DNA from: Flammeovirgaceae bacterium
GTDB taxonomy: Bacteria > Bacteroidota > Bacteroidia > Cytophagales > Cyclobacteriaceae
Assembly (NCBI GenBank): GCA_003229495.1
Contig: QIEB01000316.1
Location: forward strand, 1 to 6,941
DNA: 6,941 bases
Direction of reading: 5' to 3'
Shown piece by piece: positions 1 to 5,486 of the stretch (position 1 is the first letter of the stretch; each line of letters begins with the position of its first letter). The translations under genes were made by a program, and so were the position numbers. The notes below the pieces were generated by a model, which saw only the letters and a list, made by a program, of their open reading frames with translations, made no database searches and was not told the origin of the DNA.

Positions 1-834
1 GTGATTCGCAGATATAGAGCAGCAGGTGGAAGCTTGACGGATGATGATGTACTGGAGAAGTATGCTAAAACTATGATAATCCTGGATAAAAATGTTGAGG
101 CATATGAAGCAGCTGGAAAGGACCCAGCATCGCTTGAGAAGAACAGAGACTTCATTAATAAAATGCTTACTGGTATGGTCGAGATCGATTGCGACTTTAT
201 AGAAAATAAGATTGGACCGGCATTTGAAGCAGACCCCTCTGATTTAGCACTAGCCAAGCGAATTATCGCCTTATCACTGACCTATAACTGTTCCAAAAGC
301 CCGATTTTCCTGAAGGCATCTAAAACGTTACAGGAACATGAGCCTACATTCAGTATGGCCAAAATAATCGCCATAAAAAATGATGCTGCTAAAAACTACG
401 GCGAAGCAAATAAGTATTATTTGGAAGCGCTGGAACTAGCACATACCGGTAAGCAAAAAGCAGACATACATTACGGTCTGGCAAACCACTATCGAGCCAG
501 AGGCATGAAGTTGAGATCCCGTAGCAGCGCCTTTGCGGCGGTAAAAAGTGACCCCTCAAGAAAAGAAGCTTATAAAATTGTAGGTGACTTGTACATGTCA
601 AGCTACCAGGATTGCCGGCAGGGGGTGAGTAAAGTTGACGATCGCGCGGTGTTTTTGGCGGCTTATAAGATGTATGAAAGAGCGGGTGACCGACGTGGCA
701 TGTCCAATGCCGAAAAACAATTCCCTTCCATGGAAGAAATCTTCCAATTGAGTCTCAAGGAAGGACAGACCCTTAAGGTGGGTTGCTGGATCAATGAAAA
801 TGTAAACTTAAAGCGAAGACCAGCTGACACCTAG
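1..834 (+). CDS. TPR-repeat protein, C-terminal part (5' end outside window)
   Basis: The reading frame is open from the first base and ends at TAG (832-834), giving 277 residues. The GTG at base 1 is probably internal, since related proteins are longer. The sequence is helical with TPR-like pairs, clearest at about residues 130-200: an A/Y-rich helix (YGEANKYYLEALELA), then ADIHYGLANHYRARG and the helix containing SRSSAFAAVKSDPS, then EAYKIVGDLYMSS. The tail is distinctive: a YERAGD helix, then FPSMEEIFQLSLKEGQ (residues 241-256) and VGCWINE (260-266). From memory this 'P-(S/T)-x-E-(D/E)-x-F ... VGCWI' ending recurs in Bacteroidota TPR proteins of unknown function. TPRs are protein-protein interaction scaffolds; the partner and cellular location cannot be read here because any signal peptide is missing. 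The gene is convergent with the lipoprotein gene. Confidence 0.85.
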   Translation: MIRRYRAAGGSLTDDDVLEKYAKTMIILDKNVEAYEAAGKDPASLEKNRDFINKMLTGMVEIDCDFIENKIGPAFEADPSDLALAKRIIALSLTYNCSKSPIFLKASKTLQEHEPTFSMAKIIAIKNDAAKNYGEANKYYLEALELAHTGKQKADIHYGLANHYRARGMKLRSRSSAFAAVKSDPSRKEAYKIVGDLYMSSYQDCRQGVSKVDDRAVFLAAYKMYERAGDRRGMSNAEKQFPSMEEIFQLSLKEGQTLKVGCWINENVNLKRRPADT

Positions 835-846
835 CTTGCTAGGTGT
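827..846 (+). terminator. Hairpin spanning the TPR-gene stop codon, possible terminator
   Basis: ACACCTAG (827-834) pairs perfectly with CTAGGTGT (839-846) around a CTTG loop; the TAG stop lies within the left arm. No T-run follows (next bases AAATTCC), so this is not a textbook intrinsic terminator. A competing 6-bp pairing, GCTAGG (838-843) with CCTAGC (852-857), shares the right arm. Because the element is symmetric it could act on both converging transcripts, but it lies about 90 bp beyond the lipoprotein stop. Confidence 0.4.
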
Positions 847-936
847 AAATTCCTAGCACCAAACACCCAAAACTCAGACAAGCTCCAAAATTCAAGGTCC
901 GAACTGGCTATTAGAGGTTTGAGATTCAAGATTGTT
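835..936. other. Convergent intergenic region
   Basis: This 102-bp gap separates the stop codons of the TPR gene (+) and the lipoprotein gene (-). Apart from the hairpin at its left edge I see no gene, no T-tract terminator and no convincing repeat. ATTCAAG occurs twice (near 890 and 925), which is too little to call a repeat. Confidence 0.6.
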
Positions 937-1845
937 TCAGGAAGCGCCCTGACCAACAAAAATCTTCCAGACTTCATCAATTTTGGCGGAGTCTTTGGCG
1001 ATCATCTCACCGGAAGCGGGATCCTGCTCTAATCTCTTAATGTTTCCCAGAAGATACCAGGTGTCATTCTCCACCCTGCTTTCAAAGGGCATTACCGTAC
1101 CTACCTGATTGGAACCTGATGGGTAAACCATATTAAGTGTTTCAGTATAGGTATTTCCGTCATAGGTGTATGTTCCACTTCCTTCTGCTAACACAATGTC
1201 TTGTTCAGTAATGTAGTGTATCCACACGAAATGTGTAGGAGTGACCAGCTTGAAGATGCTTACAAACTCCGGGTAATCTGTCCTAATTGAATCCCCATGA
1301 TCTTTAAAAGATTCCAATTGCCAGGTACCCACAAGACTTTCGTCGCTGGACCCAACGTCGGTTCGTTCCCAAATTTCCTCAATCTTGGAAGAATCCACTA
1401 CCACATTTTCACCGGTATCCGGATCAAATTCAAATACTTTTGCATATCCCGTATGGTACCATTTACCGTCCTCAAAACGAACATCAAAGGGGATAGACTG
1501 GCCATGTTCGTTAGATCCTGCGGGAAGGAAGAATTTAATGTCCTCGGTATATGTACTGGATTCCATATCGTAAACATAGGTACCCCCGCCGGTGCCTAGT
1601 AATGTGTCTTGTGTTGTTTCATAGCTCACCCAGCAAAAATGAGAGGGACTTACGTATTTTTCATAAATCCTGGTACTGGGACCTGATTTCCAGGTACTGT
1701 CCTGTTGATCCTTATAACTCACGAGGCGCCAAGTGCCTTCCAAAGATTCCAGTGCACCTGATTCTTGTGAGGTTTCGATTTGAGGGCTACAGGCAAACAA
1801 TAAAAAAAATGAAGTAAACGTGAACAGGGCTTTTGAACTAGACAT
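937..1845 (-). CDS. Lipoprotein with two tandem copies of a DUF4488-like/lipocalin-like domain
   Basis: The product has 302 residues. It begins with a short signal peptide (hydrophobic residues 7-18, FTFTSFFLLFA) and a lipobox, L16-F17-A18-C19, so it should be lipidated at Cys19 and anchored to a membrane facing the periplasm or cell surface. The mature part is one domain present twice, about residues 34-161 and 170-297. Each copy runs: LxGTW opening; P-x-HF-x-W (PSHFCW, PTHFVW); G-x-GTY-x-Y; STYTE/NTYTE; PxGSN; MPF/IPF; W-Y; D-P-x-(T/S)-GE; K-I-(E/D)-E-(I/V)-W. This order resembles small predicted beta-barrel proteins of Bacteroidota (DUF4488/lipocalin-like), normally with one copy; that assignment is from memory. 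The ligand and function are unknown. The start is the only Met before the signal peptide; there is no Shine-Dalgarno, which is common in this phylum. It probably has its own promoter (1876-1906). Confidence 0.85.
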   Translation of the reverse strand: MSSSKALFTFTSFFLLFACSPQIETSQESGALESLEGTWRLVSYKDQQDSTWKSGPSTRIYEKYVSPSHFCWVSYETTQDTLLGTGGGTYVYDMESSTYTEDIKFFLPAGSNEHGQSIPFDVRFEDGKWYHTGYAKVFEFDPDTGENVVVDSSKIEEIWERTDVGSSDESLVGTWQLESFKDHGDSIRTDYPEFVSIFKLVTPTHFVWIHYITEQDIVLAEGSGTYTYDGNTYTETLNMVYPSGSNQVGTVMPFESRVENDTWYLLGNIKRLEQDPASGEMIAKDSAKIDEVWKIFVGQGAS

Positions 1846-1875
1846 AGTGGCGTGGTTAGGGTATGGACTTATTTC

Positions 1876-1906
1876 ATAATTTACGTGAAAAATTGCTTAA
1901 ATCAAA
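1876..1906 (-). promoter_or_regulatory. Bacteroidota-type promoter for the lipoprotein gene
   Basis: On the minus strand a TTTG (1906-1903) is followed after exactly 19 nt by TAAATTAT (1883-1876). The consensus is TTTG-N19-TAnnTTTG; the -33 box is perfect, and the -7 box matches TA and the first two T of the TTTG part. Transcription would start around 1868-1870, leaving a leader of about 25 nt before the ATG at 1845. The call rests on similarity and position only. Confidence 0.5.
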
Positions 1907-1914
1907 CGCTCTCA

Positions 1915-1992
1915 GTTCGACATTCGACATTCGGCATGTGACATTGTGCATTCGGCATTTCGGCATTCGGCGTTCGACATTCGGCATTGTGC
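1915..1992. repeat. Array of 11 degenerate 7-bp tandem repeats
   Basis: The array reads as 11 consecutive units: gttcgac, attcgac, attcggc, atgtgac, attgtgc, attcggc, atttcggc, attcggc, gttcgac, attcggc, attgtgc. Ten are 7 nt long and one (1957-1964) has an extra T. The + strand consensus is ATTCGRC (GYCGAAT on the other strand). The array starts 4 nt after the sdhB stop and ends 8 nt before the -33 box of the lipoprotein promoter, filling about half of the 151-bp gap. Similar short heptamer arrays are, as I recall, common between genes of Bacteroidota, and cyanobacterial STRR heptamers are an analogy. There are no unique spacers, so it is not a CRISPR. Confidence 0.88.
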
Positions 1993-1996
1993 AACC

Positions 1997-2776
1997 TTAC
2001 CCTTCGTGAATCTCCTCTTTGTCAGGTATATAATCAGAAGCCTGTTTGGCCTTATAGTATTGTCTATTTAAGCGAGCGATATGGGTGAGGCTGATCTCTT
2101 TGGGGCATTCCACTGAACACGCACCGGTATTGGTACAGAGTCCGAACCCTTCTTTGTCCATTTGAGCAACCATGCTCTCAGCTCTTGATTCCGCTTCGAC
2201 CTTTCCTTGTGGGAGCTGTGCCAAGTGGGATATTTTAGCAGCCACAAAAAGCATGGCTGAAGCGTTTTTGCAAACCGCCACACAGGCTCCGCATCCGATA
2301 CAGGAAGCAGCATCCATAGCGTTATTAGCCTTTGAGGTAGTTATGGGTGTCTCATTAGCATCAGGAACACCTCCAGTATTCACCGATATATATCCTCCTG
2401 ACTGAATGATGCGGTCAAAGGCGCTTCTGTCCACCACTAAGTCCCGAATTACCGGAAACGTTTGGGCCCTCCAGGGTTCAATAGTGATGGTATCTTTATC
2501 TTTAAAACTTCTCATATGTAGCTGGCAGGTAGTGATGGCCTTTTGTGGACCGTGAGGCCTGCCATTGATGTACAGGCTACAGGTACCACAAATACCCTCC
2601 CGGCAGTCATGATCAAAATGGACAGGGTCTTCATTGTTCTTTATCAAATGTTCATTCAGTTCATCCAGCATTTCCATAAAGGAGTTATCAGCGCCGATTC
2701 CGGTCAGCTGATAGGTCTTAAACTGGCCCTGACTTTGAGCATCTTTTTGACGCCATATTTTTAAGGTAAAGTCCAT
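1997..2776 (-). CDS. sdhB: Succinate dehydrogenase/fumarate reductase iron-sulfur subunit
   Basis: SdhB passes electrons from the FAD of SdhA through three Fe-S clusters to the quinone site at the membrane. The 259-residue protein carries all expected ligands. The N-terminal ferredoxin-like domain has C58, C63, C66 and C84 for [2Fe-2S] (motif CREGICGTC). The C-terminal helical domain has C159, C162, C165 and C224 for [4Fe-4S], and C169, C214 and C220 for [3Fe-4S] (motifs CIGCGACVAVC and CTNTGACSVECP). Cluster assignment follows the E. coli SdhB pattern. Length and the cytoplasmic side of the membrane are normal for the family. The ATG follows the sdhA TAA with no gap, so translation is probably coupled; an AAAGGAG lies 10 nt upstream. 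It is the last gene of the operon. Confidence 0.97.
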   Translation of the reverse strand: MDFTLKIWRQKDAQSQGQFKTYQLTGIGADNSFMEMLDELNEHLIKNNEDPVHFDHDCREGICGTCSLYINGRPHGPQKAITTCQLHMRSFKDKDTITIEPWRAQTFPVIRDLVVDRSAFDRIIQSGGYISVNTGGVPDANETPITTSKANNAMDAASCIGCGACVAVCKNASAMLFVAAKISHLAQLPQGKVEAESRAESMVAQMDKEGFGLCTNTGACSVECPKEISLTHIARLNRQYYKAKQASDYIPDKEEIHEG

Positions 2777-3235
2777 TTATTTATAACTCCTTTGTGATAA
2801 TTTGACGTTTTCAAACTGCAATTGTTCCTTGTTTTGTACTTCCTGGTTTCCTTCGCCCTGATATTCCCAGGCTCCTACATAAGCAAAGTGCTCATCGTCT
2901 CTTAATGCCTCTCCTTCTTCTGTTTGATACTCCTCACGGAAATGACCTCCGCAGGACTCATTGCGGTGAAGGGCATCTTCAATCATCAGGGCGCCAAGTT
3001 CAATAAAGTCAGCTACCCTGCCTGCTTTTTCTAATGACATATTCAATTCATCATTGGTACCTAGAACTTTAACATCATTCCAGAATTGTTGTTTTACTGC
3101 TTGAATTTTTTCTCTGGCATCACTCAAACCCTGGGCAGTACGAGACATGCCACAGTAATCCCACATGATCTTACCAAGCTCTTTATGAATCTCGTCCACC
3201 GTAGAACTGCCGTTGATACTAAGTATTTTTTGAAT
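2777..3235 (-). CDS. sdhA: Succinate dehydrogenase flavoprotein subunit, C-terminal part (after frameshift)
   Basis: These 152 residues, from IQKILSING to QRSYK, are the C-terminal domain of SdhA, read in a different frame from the rest of the gene. Recognisable family segments are GKIMWDYCGMSR, LEKAGRVADFIELG, the strongly conserved RNESCGGHFREEYQT, and the WEYQG and FENVKL tail. This domain packs on the FAD domain in the complex. The frame is open further upstream to a Met at 3325, but the residues before IQKIL (for example IIWPHGPMTWYP) are a shadow of the other sdhA frame and not SdhA-like, so that Met is not a true start. No start codon or ribosome site suits separate translation. The stop TAA (2779-2777) directly abuts sdhB. 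The full gene would be 2777-4679, about 633 codons plus one extra base. Confidence 0.9.
   Translation of the reverse strand: MQKILSINGSSTVDEIHKELGKIMWDYCGMSRTAQGLSDAREKIQAVKQQFWNDVKVLGTNDELNMSLEKAGRVADFIELGALMIEDALHRNESCGGHFREEYQTEEGEALRDDEHFAYVGAWEYQGEGNQEVQNKEQLQFENVKLSQRSYK
2787..2793 (-). promoter_or_regulatory. Shine-Dalgarno-like site for sdhB
   Basis: AAAGGAG on the minus strand lies 10 nt upstream of the sdhB ATG. It sits inside the last sdhA codons (CAA AGG AGT, encoding Q-R-S of the QRSYK ending). It supports the ATG at 2776, but since RSYK is conserved in Bacteroidota SdhA the match may be a by-product of the protein sequence. None of the other starts in the window has a comparable site. 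Confidence 0.45.
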
Positions 3236-3250
3236 GCTCCGCTTTGAGAA
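3219..3250 (-). other. sdhA: Frameshift junction inside sdhA
   Basis: The minus strand here reads GAG CAT TCA AAA AAT ACT TAG in the upstream frame and ATT CAA AAA ATA CTT AGT in the downstream frame. SdhA similarity is clear through PEFLKAE and resumes at IQKILSING, so the break lies near 3235-3238. Joining the halves needs one base removed or two added. An A6 run (3231-3226) lies at the site. From memory, relatives have about six more residues between the AE and IQKIL segments, which would suit a deletion of about 17 nt better than a one-base error. Confidence 0.8.
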
Positions 3251-4679
3251 ACTCCGGATGATCAGTGGGTACCATGTCATAGGACCGTGTGGCCAGATAA
3301 TCTCCGATTGCGTATGGGATAACAAAATACCCGTCAGCTAAACCCTGCATGAGCGCGCTGGCGCCAAGCCGGTTGGCTCCATGATCTGAAAAATTGGCCT
3401 CACCCAGGGCATAGCAACCGGGAATACTGGTCATTAAATTGTAATCAACCCAAAGTCCGCCCATGGTATAGTGCACTGCAGGATAAATGCGCATGGGTTT
3501 TTCATAGGGATTTTCACCGGTGATCTGCTTGTACATATCAAACAGGTTGCCATACTTGGATTCAATAGTATCTCTTCCAATTCGTTTGATGGCATCCTCA
3601 AAATCTAAGTAAACCGCCAGACCAGTGGCTCCCACACCTCGCCCCTCATCACATACAAGCTTGGCATTTCTGGAAGCTACGTCTCGCGGCACCAGGTTGC
3701 CAAAAGAGGGATAACGCCTTTCAAGAAAGTAGTCCCTCTCATCTTCAGGAATATCAGCCGGGATGCGATTGTCACCTTTGGTTTTTGGTACCCAAACCCT
3801 TCCATCGTTCCGAAGGGACTCAGACATCAATGTCAACTTTGATTGATGATCACCACTCACCGGTATGCAGGTAGGATGTATCTGGGTAAAACAGGGGTTG
3901 GCAAACAATGCTCCTTTTTTGTGGGCCCTCCAAATTGCAGTAGTATTAGAGGCCATGGCGTTGGTTGAAAGATAAAAGACATTTCCATATCCGCCGGTGG
4001 CCAATACCACTGCATGAGCGCTGTAAGAGACAATTTTTCCGGTAATTAGGTTACGGGCAATTATCCCCCTGGCATGACCGTCCACTACCACCAGGTCCAG
4101 CATTTCGGTCCGGGGGAACATTTGTACCTTGCCGTTGGCAACCTGCCTGCTCAGGGCACTGTATGCGCCTAACAGCAATTGTTGACCGGTTTGGCCCCGG
4201 GCGTAGAAGGTCCTGCTTACCTGAGCGCCTCCGAAAGACCGGTTTGCCAACAGCCCTCCATATTCCCTGGCAAATGGCACCCCCTGGGCTACGCATTGGT
4301 CAATTATATTTTCACTGACTTCTGCCAGCCGGTATACATTGGCCTCCCTGGAACGGTAATCACCCCCTTTAATGGTATCGTAAAACAATCTGTAAACACT
4401 ATCTCCATCATTCTGGTAGTTTTTGGCAGCATTAATTCCACCCTGAGCAGCAATGCTATGAGCTCTTCTGGGACTGTCCTGAAAACAAAATGCTTTGATG
4501 TTGTACCCTAGTTCTGCTAATGTTGCAGCAGCAGAGGCACCCGCCAGTCCGGTACCTACTACAATTATATCGAATTTCCTTTTATTGGCAGGGTTTACCA
4601 GTTTGATGTCAAAAATATGTTTGGACCACTTATCTTCTAATGGACCACCTGGAGTTTTTGAGTCGAATTTCATGGACAT
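3219..4679 (-). CDS. sdhA: Succinate dehydrogenase flavoprotein subunit, N-terminal part (ends at frameshift)
   Basis: SdhA oxidises succinate to fumarate (or the reverse) with covalently bound FAD, on the cytoplasmic face. The 486-residue frame contains the dinucleotide-binding motif G42-T-G-L-A-G47, H74 in RRAHSIAAQGG as the likely covalent FAD ligand, the ATGGYGNVFY stretch (227-236), H268-P-T270, the probable catalytic Arg R332 in PRDVASR, H403 in HYTMGG, and R437 in HGANRLGASAL for substrate binding. Roles are assigned from known SdhA/FrdA enzymes. The family continues about 150 residues further, but this frame stops at TAG (3221-3219) after LKAEHSKNT; the rest lies in another frame. The start at 4679 is 7 nt after sdhC; a second Met two codons in (4673) is possible. 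All active-site residues precede the break, so the break alone truncates only the C-terminal domain. Confidence 0.95.
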   Translation of the reverse strand: MSMKFDSKTPGGPLEDKWSKHIFDIKLVNPANKRKFDIIVVGTGLAGASAAATLAELGYNIKAFCFQDSPRRAHSIAAQGGINAAKNYQNDGDSVYRLFYDTIKGGDYRSREANVYRLAEVSENIIDQCVAQGVPFAREYGGLLANRSFGGAQVSRTFYARGQTGQQLLLGAYSALSRQVANGKVQMFPRTEMLDLVVVDGHARGIIARNLITGKIVSYSAHAVVLATGGYGNVFYLSTNAMASNTTAIWRAHKKGALFANPCFTQIHPTCIPVSGDHQSKLTLMSESLRNDGRVWVPKTKGDNRIPADIPEDERDYFLERRYPSFGNLVPRDVASRNAKLVCDEGRGVGATGLAVYLDFEDAIKRIGRDTIESKYGNLFDMYKQITGENPYEKPMRIYPAVHYTMGGLWVDYNLMTSIPGCYALGEANFSDHGANRLGASALMQGLADGYFVIPYAIGDYLATRSYDMVPTDHPEFLKAEHSKNT

Positions 4680-4686
4680 TTAGATA

Positions 4687-5376
4687 TTAGCCTAAACTTT
4701 TAATAAACATTACCACCGGAATTAAAGCAAAAATAGTGGGCACCACAATAGAAAACCAAAGCCCCACACCTTCAATTAAGGGGGTGTATTTCTTATGAGT
4801 GAGCCCAAGTGTTTGGAAAGCGCTTTTGAATCCATGGCTAAGGTGAAACGCCAGGCCAATCATGGCTACTACGTATAAAAGCACATACCACCATTGTTTG
4901 AAGGACTCGGCCACTATGCTGTAGAGGTCCTTAAATTCACCGGATCCGTCATAATTGACCACGGGAAGTTGACCGAACCTCATCTCGTACCAAAAGGAAC
5001 GAAAATGTACTACCAGGAAAATCAAAACGATGGTTCCCAAGATTCCCATATTCCGTGAATACCAGGGACTGCTAGCTGATGCTTTATTTAATGCATATTG
5101 AATGGGCCGGGCTCTGCGATTTATCCGGGTAATGACAATTGAATAAACCGCATGAATTATTATGCTGGCATAGGTGACTAGACTAAGTGCTTGTATGATA
5201 GGAGTACTGGTCATAAACCGGGCATACTCATTGAAAGCCTGCCCGCCATCGTCGAAAAAAAGCAGCGTATTACCCAGCATATGACCAACCAGAAACAAGA
5301 TCAAAAATAAACCGGTAAAGGACATTACCAGTTTTCTTCCTAAACTGCTTTTTAAAGCTTCAGTTAACCAACTCAT
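4687..5376 (-). CDS. sdhC: Succinate dehydrogenase cytochrome b subunit, type B (b558 family)
   Basis: SdhC anchors the SdhAB dimer to the membrane and carries electrons through two hemes b to menaquinone. The 229 residues suit the single-subunit type B family (as in Wolinella FrdC and Bacillus SdhC), which explains the absence of sdhD. Five hydrophobic segments are visible at about residues 15-37, 62-84, 111-130, 161-180 and 206-227. Candidate axial heme ligands are H32 (GHMLGN), H75 (IIHAVYS), H124 (VVHFRSFW) and H178 or H181 (FHLSHGF). The opening WLTEALKSSLGRKLVMSFTG is typical of the Bacteroidota form. The ATG at 5376 is the only fitting start; it has no Shine-Dalgarno. It is the first gene of the operon, with a promoter about 30-60 nt upstream, and is divergent from the T9SS-cargo gene. 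Confidence 0.95.
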   Translation of the reverse strand: MSWLTEALKSSLGRKLVMSFTGLFLILFLVGHMLGNTLLFFDDGGQAFNEYARFMTSTPIIQALSLVTYASIIIHAVYSIVITRINRRARPIQYALNKASASSPWYSRNMGILGTIVLIFLVVHFRSFWYEMRFGQLPVVNYDGSGEFKDLYSIVAESFKQWWYVLLYVVAMIGLAFHLSHGFKSAFQTLGLTHKKYTPLIEGVGLWFSIVVPTIFALIPVVMFIKSLG

Positions 5377-5406
5377 AAGGGAAATTTTGATAAAAAGCGA
5401 AGTGAC

Positions 5407-5437
5407 CCAATTTACATAGGGTTATCTAAATTGCAAA
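5407..5437 (-). promoter_or_regulatory. Bacteroidota-type promoter of the sdhCAB operon
   Basis: On the minus strand a TTTG (5437-5434) is followed after exactly 19 nt by TAAATTGG (5414-5407), against the consensus TTTG-N19-TAnnTTTG (one mismatch in the -7 box). Transcription should begin near 5399-5401, giving a leader of about 25 nt before the sdhC ATG. It is the only such match I found upstream of sdhC, and the short downstream gaps leave no room for another promoter between the three genes. Confidence 0.6.
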
Positions 5438-5486
5438 AATCTGCGTCTTATTTTAAAAGGAATCATATTTCTGGCTGGTTCGAGCT

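Noticed and set aside
1297..1817. Plus-strand open frames opposite the lipoprotein gene
   Set aside because: The minus-strand frame has a signal peptide, lipobox and duplicated domain; the opposite frames show no protein-like pattern.
1915..1992. CRISPR array
   Set aside because: The units are 7 bp, contiguous and degenerate, with no unique spacers and no cas genes nearby.
1846..1996. Intrinsic terminator after sdhB
   Set aside because: On the minus strand I find no GC-rich hairpin followed by a T-run; only the heptamer array and the lipoprotein promoter are present.
3219..3235. Programmed -1 frameshifting at A AAA AAT in sdhA
   Set aside because: The heptamer is in the right phase for a -1 slip, but a -1 shift enters the third frame, not the one encoding the SdhA C-terminus, which needs +1 or -2. 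SdhA is also not known to use recoding.
5440..5473. Promoter for the T9SS-cargo gene (TATTTCTG at 5466-5473)
   Set aside because: The -7-like box has one mismatch, but no TTTG lies at the proper distance (nearest TCTG is 22 nt away), and the start site would fall only a few bases before the ATG.
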